The position numbers were made by a program, and so were the translations under genes. This document shows positions 6,989 to 14,053 of a stretch of 16,589 nt of DNA, piece after piece. The DNA is taken from NCBI GenBank assembly GCA_041687495.1, contig JAWLBR010000072.1:1-16589 (forward strand), in the 5' to 3' direction. Position 1 is the first letter of the stretch. Each line of letters begins with the position of its first letter. Under the pieces are notes generated by a model that was given only the letters and a program-made list of their open reading frames with translations, made no database searches and had not been told where the DNA came from. The stretch comes from JAWLBR01 sp041687495. Lineage in GTDB: Bacteria > Bacillota > Limnochordia > DTU087 > JAAYGB01.

Positions 6989-8266
6989 ATGAAATGGCTA
7001 GAGCATGCTCGAGAAATAGACATTAAGGGCTCCTATGATGTGATTGTCTGCGGGGGAGGCCCTGCCGGCGTGAGTGCTGCTATCTCCGCTGCTAGACAGG
7101 GAGCCCGTACTCTGCTATTGGAAGTAGGGGGCTGTCTCGGCGGCATTTGGACGCAAGGTATGGCAGGCCTCGTTCTAGATGTCGAGGGCAAAGGCGGGCT
7201 GCTTAAGGGCATTAAGGAGGAGCTGGGCAGAAGAGGTGCTATCTCGCCGAGGCCTGCAGGACACCCATACAACTTCCTGCTTGCCACTGAAGAGATGAAG
7301 TACCTACTGGAAGAGCTCTGCCTCGAAACTACCATCGATATTTTGTTTCATACCCGAGTTGTTGAGGCTTTGATGGCGCACGGAGAGCTTAAGGGAGTCA
7401 TTGTTGAGAACTGCGAGGGCCGAGGTGCGTACGAAGCCAAAGTCGTGATCGATTGCACGGGCAATGGCGAGTTTGCGGCCCGGGCTGGCTGCAGTTTTGA
7501 GACCGGTCACCCAGTAACCGGGAAACTACAACCGGCAACCATGCTGGCCATTGTTACCGGAGTCCCTGAAGGTAGCGACGATGTCATGGACAAACATCGC
7601 TTCTACAGCTTTTTGCAGGAACTCGGCTTTGAGGCCAGCAGCAAGTACAAGTCGGCCGGAATCATTCGGCTCCCCTACAAGGAACTGTATATGTTTTCGG
7701 TAAACCACGAGTTTGACGTTAGGTTTGACTCAGCCCAGAGGATAACAGAGGCCACCCTCCATGCCCGGAGGGAGATCAACGAGGCCATTGCTGTCCTGCA
7801 AGACAAGGCGGGCTGGAAGGATCTGCGACTTGTGAGCACATCTACCCACATCGGTCTGCGAGAAGGCCGGCGAATTAATGGGCGCTACCACTTGTCCCTT
7901 GAGGACATCACTTCAGGCCAGCGCTTTGCAGACGGAGTCTGTACAGTTCGATTTGGCGTAGACATTCACGCTCTGGATCCCAGCGAAACCCTGGGCTGCG
8001 GCAACCAAGGGATTCAGGTCAAACCCTATCACATCCCTTTTCGGAGCCTGGTTTCTGCCCAGTTTGACAACCTAGGTCTTGCGGGCAGATGTATTAGTGG
8101 AGATTTCTACGCCCACGCCTCCTATCGGGTGACAGCAAATGCAGTGCCTACAGGCGAAGCCATCGGCTATGCAGCCGCGCTTGCGGCCAAAGACGGCAGA
8201 GCCTTGTCCCAAATCGATGGCGCACTCGTTTCTGCAGAAATGAAAAAGAGAGGCTACGACATCTAG
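6989..8266 (+). CDS. FAD-dependent oxidoreductase (FAD_oxidored / PF12831-like)
   Basis: A 425-residue flavoprotein, probably cytoplasmic. Seen: an N-terminal Rossmann dinucleotide-binding motif CGGGPAGVSAA (21-31) with the ribose-binding acid E45 at the end of strand 2 (TLLLE). A flavoprotein middle motif IDCTGNGEFAARAG (154-167) and the family element IGLREGRRINGRY (288-300) follow. A C-terminal FAD-contacting block, GLAGRCISGDFYAHASYR (363-380), leads into TGEAIGYAAALA. This layout matches the FAD_oxidored family, common in sugar-utilisation loci but mostly without assigned substrates. Translation can be extended to a GTG at 6953, but AGAGGGG (6978-6984) lies 4 nt before ATG 6989, so 6989 is chosen. 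It is divergent from the esterase gene. Oxidation of a sugar or polyol is inferred. Confidence 0.9.
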   Translation: MKWLEHAREIDIKGSYDVIVCGGGPAGVSAAISAARQGARTLLLEVGGCLGGIWTQGMAGLVLDVEGKGGLLKGIKEELGRRGAISPRPAGHPYNFLLATEEMKYLLEELCLETTIDILFHTRVVEALMAHGELKGVIVENCEGRGAYEAKVVIDCTGNGEFAARAGCSFETGHPVTGKLQPATMLAIVTGVPEGSDDVMDKHRFYSFLQELGFEASSKYKSAGIIRLPYKELYMFSVNHEFDVRFDSAQRITEATLHARREINEAIAVLQDKAGWKDLRLVSTSTHIGLREGRRINGRYHLSLEDITSGQRFADGVCTVRFGVDIHALDPSETLGCGNQGIQVKPYHIPFRSLVSAQFDNLGLAGRCISGDFYAHASYRVTANAVPTGEAIGYAAALAAKDGRALSQIDGALVSAEMKKRGYDI

Positions 8267-8300
8267 TTACGGCCTCGTAGTATATGCCCCGTGTGGTATA

Positions 8301-8316
8301 TTAGTGTAGACACTAA
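8301..8316. promoter_or_regulatory. Perfect palindromic operator-like site upstream of the YwbE gene
   Basis: TTAGTGT-AG-ACACTAA is a perfect 7-bp inverted repeat with a 2-nt spacer. It begins inside the -10-like hexamer TATATT (8297-8302) and ends 24 nt before the start codon. The position suits repression by a dimeric regulator. No matching -35 is obvious. Confidence 0.45.
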
Positions 8317-8339
8317 GTCACGAGGGGGAGCCCGGTAAA

Positions 8340-8540
8340 ATGGACGGAACGAAACGCTCGAACGTGCATGTAGGCGCAGAAGTTGCCATCGTATTGAAAA
8401 AAGATCAAAGAACAGGTAGGCTGACAAACGGAGTCGTGAAAGATATTTTGACGAACTCACCCACCCATCCCCATGGCATCAAAGTGCGGCTGGAAAGCGG
8501 CGACGTAGGGCGGGTGAAGGAGATCTTTTCTGAGCCATAG
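8340..8540 (+). CDS. ywbE: YwbE-family (DUF2196) small protein
   Basis: A 66-residue protein that I recognise as the YwbE/DUF2196 family from its conserved core: GAEVAIVLKKDQRTGRLT followed by VVKDILTNSPTHPHGIKVRL and GDVGRVKEI. Family members are 60-70 residues, so this is full length. The fold is a small beta-barrel and the biochemical role is unknown. It has no signal peptide or TM segment. GAGGGGG (8322-8328) lies 11 nt before ATG 8340. A perfect palindrome upstream suggests its own control. It lies 73 bp after the FAD oxidoreductase gene on the same strand, but it is a housekeeping-type gene and need not belong to the sugar locus. Confidence 0.9.
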   Translation: MDGTKRSNVHVGAEVAIVLKKDQRTGRLTNGVVKDILTNSPTHPHGIKVRLESGDVGRVKEIFSEP

Positions 8541-8571
8541 GAGAAGCAGCGGTCAGTTCGAGCTAAGTGTC

Positions 8572-8600
8572 GAGGCACTGTTCAGCCTGACCGGTGCCTC
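8572..8600. terminator. Hairpin downstream of the YwbE gene, possible terminator
   Basis: GAGGCAC (8572-8578) pairs with GTGCCTC (8594-8600), with a short inner CAG/CTG pairing possible. It lies 32 nt after the YwbE stop, between convergent genes. No T tract follows, so termination strength is uncertain. Confidence 0.4.
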
Positions 8601-8640
8601 CTTGCCGACTGGACCAAGGGTTGGGACTCCATAGTTGCAC

Positions 8641-8672
8641 CTTGGGCTGACGGCAGACAGCCTCAGCCCAAG
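8641..8672. terminator. Strong stem-loop between convergent genes, probable terminator-like hairpin
   Basis: CTTGGGCTGA (8641-8650) and TCAGCCCAAG (8663-8672) are a perfect 10-bp inverted repeat. An inner GGC/GCC stem closes an AGACA loop, with one bulged C. It lies 25 nt beyond the stop of the leftward isomerase gene (8698). Neither strand has a clear T run, so it may act as an mRNA 3'-end stabiliser as well as a terminator. Confidence 0.5.
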
Positions 8673-8697
8673 AACAGAGGGAAAAGGACTCCCCCCG

Positions 8698-9567
8698 TTA
8701 TTGCCACTCAACGCCCGAGAACTTGCGGAACGCCTGCATACTGACATTGATGGATTCCAGCTCACTCAGCTGGGTGCAGTCCTGCTCAAGGACGATATGT
8801 TCCAGATGGGGCGCCGCCTGCGCAGAGTTGATGATGTCCTGAATCGGCAGAACGCCGGTGCCGATTTCTGTAAAGCACTGCGGATTAATGGTGGAAGCAA
8901 ATACGTCCATCGTTATCTCCTGCTCAGGATCAACGATTCCATCGTACATCACTAGATTCTGCGGCGCCTTCTCTGGGAAGTCCTTCTGGTGCAGCAGCAC
9001 AATGCGATCCTTGAATTTTTCGATCAGATCGATGGGGTTTTGCCCACCTCGGAACACCCAGTAGGTATCCATTTCTATGAAAACCAACTCAGGGTCTGTG
9101 TTTTCCATAATGATGTCATATACGGTTTTGCCACCTAATTTCTGAAACTCCTGGTAGTGGTTGTGATAGTAGAAACGCATGCCCCGCTCCTTGCACATTT
9201 CTCCTACCTGGTTAAACAACTCACAACGGCGCAGAATGTAGTCCTTGTCGCCGTAGGGGTAGAACTCAATATCACACCCAATTTGCGGGTTCCCGACAGC
9301 TTGGTGGTAATCCAGCACCTCGTTGAGCCTTTCTGGCTGCAGCGGGTTGATATGGCAGCCGACAATTGACATTCCTAACCGTTCAAGGCTTTTTCTCATC
9401 TCCTCGGCCGGAACGCCAAAACCGACTCCGGGGTCGGCCGCTGCGTTATGGTTAGCCGCCTCGACGTACTTGTATCCGGCTTTCGCCACTTTAGCTAGAG
9501 TTCCATACGGGTCAGCCTGCAAAGACTCTCTCACAGAGTATAGCTGTATCCCAACCTTCAAAGCCAT
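8698..9567 (-). CDS. Sugar phosphate isomerase/epimerase-like TIM-barrel protein (AP_endonuc_2 family)
   Basis: A 289-residue, likely cytoplasmic protein of the xylose-isomerase-like TIM-barrel superfamily (PF01261), which includes IolE, IolI and many sugar epimerases. Seen: strand 1 start VGIQLYSVRESL (5-16), GYKYVEA (31-37), an active-site region YYHNHYQEF (133-141), and candidate metal ligands at strand ends: E165/D167 (FIEMDTYW), H193 with K195-D196 (LLHQKDF), E234 (FTEIGTG) and E261 (VLEQD). The typical 'QLYSVR' opening groups it with the uncharacterised members found in sugar and inositol catabolic clusters. The start is firm: GGGAGGT lies 7 nt before ATG 9567. The phosphotransferase gene ends 85 bp upstream on the same strand, so the two may be co-transcribed. 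The exact substrate is unknown. Confidence 0.9.
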   Translation of the reverse strand: MALKVGIQLYSVRESLQADPYGTLAKVAKAGYKYVEAANHNAAADPGVGFGVPAEEMRKSLERLGMSIVGCHINPLQPERLNEVLDYHQAVGNPQIGCDIEFYPYGDKDYILRRCELFNQVGEMCKERGMRFYYHNHYQEFQKLGGKTVYDIIMENTDPELVFIEMDTYWVFRGGQNPIDLIEKFKDRIVLLHQKDFPEKAPQNLVMYDGIVDPEQEITMDVFASTINPQCFTEIGTGVLPIQDIINSAQAAPHLEHIVLEQDCTQLSELESINVSMQAFRKFSGVEWQ

Positions 9568-9652
9568 GTGGTATACCTCCCACTAGATATTGTCCGCAAA
9601 TAATCATCGCCAGCCATTTGGCCAGAAAGTGTCAGCTTGATTCACCCTCACA

Positions 9653-10645
9653 TCAGCAACAGAAATCAATGTCTACATACGGTTGCTCCTTGAGGATTTT
9701 CTCTCGACGTCCATCCATAAAGCTGGCGCACCATGGAGTAAGATTGTCGATGTCCATACTGCGGTGAATTGCTATGTACAAATCCATCTCCCGCAGCCGG
9801 AGGAAGACCGGGATCATCTTTAGCCATTCCGGGGCAAGAGTATTCTCCCGTCGATAACCTAGCATGAAGTGCTTGAGGAAGGCTTGCGCTCTGTCGTTAT
9901 TCTCTTTGCCCACACAATTGTGAGGCACCACATAAAACAGCGCCATGGCGACATCGTGGGCAAACCAAAAGTACTGGCAGTCGTCAAAATCAAAGATCGT
10001 CATGCGGTTATCGCCATCGATAAAGAAATTGCCGCCGTGCAGGTCTTGGTGAATCAGTCCATAGTCATCCGTTCCCCGAGGCAAAGTCTGCAGTTGTTCC
10101 AGCAGTTCATTCCATTTCTCCACAATTGCTGACTCAGATGTCGGGAGAAATCTCTCGGCAAAGCCTATAAGATCTACCATTCCATCGGGTCTTTGGTGGT
10201 CCGGGTGGGAGGGAACATAAGACTTGGCTAGCCGATGCATCCGTCCCATGGTTTCTCCATAGTGCTGAAAGAATAAGGGCTGCCAGTGGTGTTTCTGAGG
10301 CGGACCACCCTTGGCCTTTTCGAAGGCAATGGCAACGAAATCTGGGTTCTCCTTCTCAGCCACTTCCAGCAAATTTCCTGCAGCAGATGGTATCGCCCTA
10401 GCTGCTGGCACACCGTGATCAGCCAAGTAGTTGATAAAATCCACCTCAGCAGCAATCTGGGCTTTAGTGCGGCGCAACCCAGTGTGGGAAACCCGCAAAA
10501 TGTACTCCCCACCATCTTTCTCGAACTGGTAGATAAAACTCTCAAACCCGTTCAGCGCCTTAATCCTCCCTGGGTCTATCCCATACTTGCCCATCAGCTC
10601 CTGCAAAACGCATTCGCTGTATTGCTCTCGAATCGCCTGCTCCAA
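9653..10645 (-). CDS. APH-fold phosphotransferase (aminoglycoside phosphotransferase / small-molecule kinase family)
   Basis: A 330-residue kinase-like protein of the APH/choline-kinase/homoserine-kinase superfamily (PF01636), expected to phosphorylate a small molecule with ATP. Seen: an N-lobe with YILRV at 48-52, where the usual ATP-binding Lys is Arg as in many relatives. The catalytic loop is GLIHQDLHGGNFF (196-208) with D201 and N206. The metal-binding motif IFDFDD (217-222) supplies D219. A hydrophobic, aromatic C-terminal lobe follows, and there is no signal peptide. The start is TTG at 10645, supported by GAGAGG upstream with about 6 nt spacing; no better start is near. It lies upstream of the isomerase-like gene on the same strand, and the neighbourhood suggests a sugar or polyol kinase rather than drug resistance, which is inference. 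Confidence 0.88.
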   Translation of the reverse strand: MEQAIREQYSECVLQELMGKYGIDPGRIKALNGFESFIYQFEKDGGEYILRVSHTGLRRTKAQIAAEVDFINYLADHGVPAARAIPSAAGNLLEVAEKENPDFVAIAFEKAKGGPPQKHHWQPLFFQHYGETMGRMHRLAKSYVPSHPDHQRPDGMVDLIGFAERFLPTSESAIVEKWNELLEQLQTLPRGTDDYGLIHQDLHGGNFFIDGDNRMTIFDFDDCQYFWFAHDVAMALFYVVPHNCVGKENNDRAQAFLKHFMLGYRRENTLAPEWLKMIPVFLRLREMDLYIAIHRSMDIDNLTPWCASFMDGRREKILKEQPYVDIDFCC

Positions 10646-10948
10646 TCAGCACCTCTCCCTCCAGTTGCATCGGCCAATCGACGTGAAATATCCACTCTGT
10701 GAAATCCCCAATATCCTCGGCTAGACGCCGTACTCCTGGCCGGTCCTTCTTCTCCTTTGCAGCCTCTGTTTTTGTGGGTTACCAGCTATGTGATCATTCA
10801 TTGCCAGGGTGGTTCTCCCTGCAATCAGATACGCGGGGCAGGAAAGTCCTGAGATAGGTGCGAACAACAAAGGGAAAATACTGTACTTTTGCGATGTGAT
10901 ACCCCTGGTCAGACCCTGGTGCACTAAAGTGATTGGGAGGCATGAGAA
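10646..10948. other. Divergent intergenic region with helical-turn direct repeat
   Basis: About 300 bp separate the phosphotransferase gene (-) from the beta-helix gene (+). No gene is seen. Two weak hairpins occur: CAGGG with CCCTG around 10807-10830, and CAGGA with TCCTG around 10840-10856. A direct repeat of CCCTGGT at 10903-10909 and 10914-10920 has an 11-bp period, so both copies face the same side of the helix, 28-45 bp before the beta-helix start. This could be an activator or repressor site. No clear -35/-10 pair was found. Confidence 0.35.
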
Positions 10949-12145
10949 ATGAGCTCTATAGGCTTATCGATTACCGTAGGCCATAGCAATGCGGATATTA
11001 TCGGAATAGATAACAAAGCCATTCAGGCCGCAGTTGATTACGTCCGAAGTCTTGGCGGAGGAGTAGTAGAGATCCTGCCTGGGCGCTATCTAATGCACGA
11101 CTCTTTGCACCTGCGATCGGGAGTAGTGGTTCGCGGACATGGCAGCGACACTGTTTTGGCCAAGAGTAACGGCGTTTCTTCAAAGCTGGTGCTAGATGGA
11201 GACTACGGCGAAGAGCAGATCACTGTGGCGGATCCAGAAAAATTCCACCCGGGTATGGGCGTTAGTATCAAGGACCGCCGAGCCTCGGGCTGTTGGCAGA
11301 CTACGGTGGCAACAATCACTGGCCGCAGCGGTAGTACCTTCTCCATCAACCGCCCAATGGTGATAGACTATCTTGTGTCCAGTGACGCTGAAGTGACGAA
11401 CACCTTTCCGGTGATCAGCGGAAAAGACGTCCAAAACGCCGGCATCGAGGCGCCACGGGTGGAAGGTCAAAAGCAGGATAATGCTCCGCTTTCTGGATGC
11501 CGTGGTGGCGGAATCTACCTATATCGTGCTAGTGATGTCAGTATCCGCAGCTGCACCGTCGAGAACTTCAACGGCGATGGAATTAGCTATCAAAAGTGCG
11601 ATGATATTACCATTGAAGACTGCTTCGTGACCGGCAACACCAACTTCGGACTGCACCCCGGCAGCGGAAGCAAAAGGCCCACTATTCGCCGATGTCGGGT
11701 AACTCATAATGGGGTTATTGGCCTGTTTGTGTGCTGGCGGGTGAAGAATGGCGTATTTGAAGACAATGTCTTCAATCACAACGGAGTGAGCGGCGTTTCC
11801 ATAGGACACAAGGACACGGATAATCTCATTCGAAACAACGATATCAGCGGCAACGGAGTTCACGGTGTCTACTTCCGGGAAGAGCTTGAGCCCATGGCCG
11901 CACACAGAAATCTCGTGGAGGGTAATACGATCTGTGACAACGGCAACGGCGAAGAGGGGTACGGCATCAAGATCGATAGCGAATTGTATGGGGTTGTCAT
12001 CAGAAACAACAAGATTGGCAGCGACACGCCGGGTTCGACCCAGCAAAGGTACGGAGTATACAAGGCGGTGAAAGTCGGAGAAGTGCAAGTCGCAGACAAC
12101 GATCTTCGGGGTAACAGTGTTGGCGATATCTACCCTCACCGGTGA
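10949..12145 (+). CDS. Right-handed parallel beta-helix protein (pectate-lyase-3-like), no signal peptide
   Basis: A 398-residue beta-helix protein. The N-terminus matches the pectate_lyase_3 pattern: AIQAAVDYVRSLGGGVVEI (24-42), LPGRYLMHDSLHLRSGVVVR (43-62), GHGSDTVL. A non-helical insertion spans about 88-180. Repeated rungs run from about 186 to 395, with recurrent G-I/V-x and N-x-I/V elements such as GDGISYQKCDDITIEDCFV, NHNGVSGVSIGH and GNGVHGVYFR. Folds of this kind serve as polysaccharide lyases, hydrolases and C5-epimerases, but no family-specific catalytic set is recognisable here. ATG 10949 has GGGAGG 8 nt upstream and an in-frame TGA at 10943-10945, so no N-terminal export signal can be added; the protein should be cytoplasmic. 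It is divergent from the phosphotransferase gene and followed by a strong terminator. Confidence 0.88.
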   Translation: MSSIGLSITVGHSNADIIGIDNKAIQAAVDYVRSLGGGVVEILPGRYLMHDSLHLRSGVVVRGHGSDTVLAKSNGVSSKLVLDGDYGEEQITVADPEKFHPGMGVSIKDRRASGCWQTTVATITGRSGSTFSINRPMVIDYLVSSDAEVTNTFPVISGKDVQNAGIEAPRVEGQKQDNAPLSGCRGGGIYLYRASDVSIRSCTVENFNGDGISYQKCDDITIEDCFVTGNTNFGLHPGSGSKRPTIRRCRVTHNGVIGLFVCWRVKNGVFEDNVFNHNGVSGVSIGHKDTDNLIRNNDISGNGVHGVYFREELEPMAAHRNLVEGNTICDNGNGEEGYGIKIDSELYGVVIRNNKIGSDTPGSTQQRYGVYKAVKVGEVQVADNDLRGNSVGDIYPHR

Positions 12146-12250
12146 AGTGGGTTCCTTACTTCAATCACAGGTTGAGGGTCGTGTCAACGAGCCCCCTCTG
12201 AGCATTTACCGCGATACGTGTGTAGTGTGAAGATCTGCATATTCATTGCA

Positions 12251-12297
12251 AGTACTGGCCCCGACACCATTTACCAAGATGTCAGGGCTAGTATTTT
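12251..12297 (+). terminator. Intrinsic terminator after the beta-helix gene
   Basis: AGTACTGGCCCCGACA (12251-12266) pairs with TGTCAGGGCTAGTATT (12280-12295) at 15 of 16 positions, including two G-U pairs, around a 13-nt loop. TTTT overlaps and follows the 3' arm on the plus strand. It lies 105 nt after the beta-helix stop, against the convergent hydrolase gene. The rest of 12146-12307 holds nothing else recognisable. Confidence 0.75.
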
Positions 12298-12307
12298 CTA
12301 CATAGTC

Positions 12308-13174
12308 TTAGATATCCATCTTCATGCCGTCATAGGCGAGAATCAACCCCATGTCGGCCAAACGGGGTGCAGCCTCTTCATAGGGAGGAGCATGATGCGG
12401 CCCGGTGTGAGTAATGACGAACTTAGCCCTTGCCTTCAACATGCCATTTTCCCCAAACAGGTCTAGGGCCCGCTTGTTGGCATGGAAGTTGCAGTGTCCC
12501 GGACCGGTAACATCGTACTGGTCGTTAAAGCCGAACGTCCCGTCCATGACTACCAGATCATATTGATACTGCTTTATGATCTCCCAGGTCTCTGGTAGAA
12601 ACCAGCCTGTGTCTGTGGCATACAAAATGGTCTGGTTATCCCTGAGGAAAATGTAGTTCAGGCATACTTGACTAGGATCGTGATTCCCCCGAATCGGCAA
12701 CGCCGCTAGACTGGAATTGATCTCCAGCAACTTCCCAGTTTCCATTATATGGATCTCCATGTGATGTTCCCCGGGATTGTTGTCAATAACCCGCAAGGTC
12801 TCATCTACTACTCTTTGGTTTCCATAGACGTGTAACAGCTTGGGTTCGGAAAACAAGGGCCCCATGTCACCAACTTGTGGCGGTAGCTTCCGTTCCCGGG
12901 GGAAATACCGCCACCTGAAAAACCAAGGCGTAAAGTGATCGTCGTGATTATGGGTGATAAACAGATGTTCTATGTCCGGCAGTTCGACCCCAGCCTTGAG
13001 CGCTTGGTCTGGGATAGCCGGGGGGAAATCGATCAGTATGTTCGGTTCCATGAACATACTGGCATTGCGCCGCAGGTTCTTGCCACCTAACTCACGGCTT
13101 TTCCTGCAATTGGCGCAGTTGCACCAGACACCGGGGAACTGTTCACCGGCAGAAGTGCCTACGAATGTGACCAT
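12308..13174 (-). CDS. Metallo-beta-lactamase-fold hydrolase, PhnP-like
   Basis: A 288-residue cytoplasmic metallohydrolase. Seen: the opening MVTFVGTSAGEQFPGVWCNC typical of PhnP-type proteins, a structural-zinc CxCxxC set (C18, C20, C23), the di-metal motif THNHDDH (H75, H77, D79, H80), H165 in IRGNHD, D188 in YATDTG, and H256 in VITHTGPHH. PhnP itself cleaves a ribosyl cyclic phosphate; relatives cleave phosphodiesters or other esters. The frame stays open upstream to 13333, but that extension overlaps the permease gene and lacks family similarity. ATG 13174 has AAGGAG 8 nt upstream, so it is the start. The gap to the permease stop is 47 bp on the same strand, making this the last gene of the transporter operon. 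The substrate is unknown. Confidence 0.9.
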   Translation of the reverse strand: MVTFVGTSAGEQFPGVWCNCANCRKSRELGGKNLRRNASMFMEPNILIDFPPAIPDQALKAGVELPDIEHLFITHNHDDHFTPWFFRWRYFPRERKLPPQVGDMGPLFSEPKLLHVYGNQRVVDETLRVIDNNPGEHHMEIHIMETGKLLEINSSLAALPIRGNHDPSQVCLNYIFLRDNQTILYATDTGWFLPETWEIIKQYQYDLVVMDGTFGFNDQYDVTGPGHCNFHANKRALDLFGENGMLKARAKFVITHTGPHHAPPYEEAAPRLADMGLILAYDGMKMDI

Positions 13175-13221
13175 ATTGGAATCTCCTTCTCTTGCCGCAT
13201 AAAATCCCTTACGTTCACCGC

Positions 13222-14040
13222 TTACTTCAGTCCACTGAGGCGGATTCCTTCCACGAAATAGCGCTGGAACATGAGGAAGATTGCAATCGGAAAGATGTTT
13301 GAAAACATCGCTCCAGCCAATATGTAGCTCCACCAGTCGACGTACTGTCCTCGAAAGAAGTTAAGGCCCAGTGTTAAGGTAAACTTTTCAACTGAGTTTA
13401 GGTAAATCAAAGGACCCATGAAGTCATGCCATGAAGATGTGAAAGCAAAAATGGCTAAAGTCGCCATGGCCGGCTTGGTCAAAGGCAGGATTACCTGCCA
13501 AAAAATCCGGATGTACGAACAACCATCAAGCAAAGCGGCCTCTTCCAGGTCTTTAGGTATCGACTTGAGGAATTGGGTCATCAAGAAGATTCCAAAGGCA
13601 GAGCTGATGCCCGGGATAATCAATGACGCATAGGAATCAAGCCATCCTAGGTTCCTCATGATCAAGTAATGGGGCACAAGCAGAACTTGACCAGGAATCA
13701 TCATCGAACCCAGCATTAGTATGAAAAGGAAGTTGCGCCCCGGGAAGTTAAGGCGAGCAAAAGCAAAGCCGGAAAGCGAGCAAAAAACTAGCCTACCAAC
13801 TACGACCGCCGCCGCCAAAATGACACTGTTCAGCGTCCACCGGAAGAAGAATGGCGAAACATTGAAGACCGCAACATAGTTCTCCAGTGTGAGAGTATTG
13901 GGCAACAGCTGCGGTGGCCACTGAAACGCATCTGCCGGCGGTTTAAAAGATGTGGAAAGGGTAAACAGGAATGGACCAAAGGTTATCAGTGTGATCAGCA
14001 AGACTAGAGCGTAAACCACGATCATCCGCAAAGATTTCAA
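13222..14040 (-). CDS. Carbohydrate ABC transporter permease, MalG/UgpE type
   Basis: A 272-residue inner-membrane permease of the CUT1 sugar importer family. Seen: about six hydrophobic segments (about 9-29, 72-95, 106-126, 138-158, 190-208, 239-258) and the cytoplasmic EAA loop EEAALLDGCSYIRIFWQVIL (166-185) that docks the ATPase. The short N-terminus and SGLK end are typical of the MalG side. The start is TTG at 14040, backed by GGGGAGGG with about 6 nt spacing, and there is no ATG in a sensible place nearer. The preceding permease gene stops 13 bp upstream, so the two are translationally close. It should pair with that permease and with an ATPase encoded elsewhere. Confidence 0.95.
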   Translation of the reverse strand: MKSLRMIVVYALVLLITLITFGPFLFTLSTSFKPPADAFQWPPQLLPNTLTLENYVAVFNVSPFFFRWTLNSVILAAAVVVGRLVFCSLSGFAFARLNFPGRNFLFILMLGSMMIPGQVLLVPHYLIMRNLGWLDSYASLIIPGISSAFGIFLMTQFLKSIPKDLEEAALLDGCSYIRIFWQVILPLTKPAMATLAIFAFTSSWHDFMGPLIYLNSVEKFTLTLGLNFFRGQYVDWWSYILAGAMFSNIFPIAIFLMFQRYFVEGIRLSGLK

Positions 14041-14053
14041 GAAACACCCTCCC

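Noticed and set aside
9653..10645. Aminoglycoside resistance gene
   Set aside because: The APH fold is shared by many metabolic kinases; the neighbourhood is sugar metabolism and no resistance-specific or mobile-element features are present.
11519..12139. Leftward 206-residue reading frame
   Set aside because: It lies entirely opposite the repeated rungs of the beta-helix gene and shows no family features or ribosome binding site; repeat-rich codons keep the opposite frame open.
13175..13333. N-terminal extension of the PhnP-like hydrolase to 13333
   Set aside because: It overlaps the end of the permease gene by over 100 bp, lacks family similarity, and ATG 13174 has a well-placed AAGGAG.
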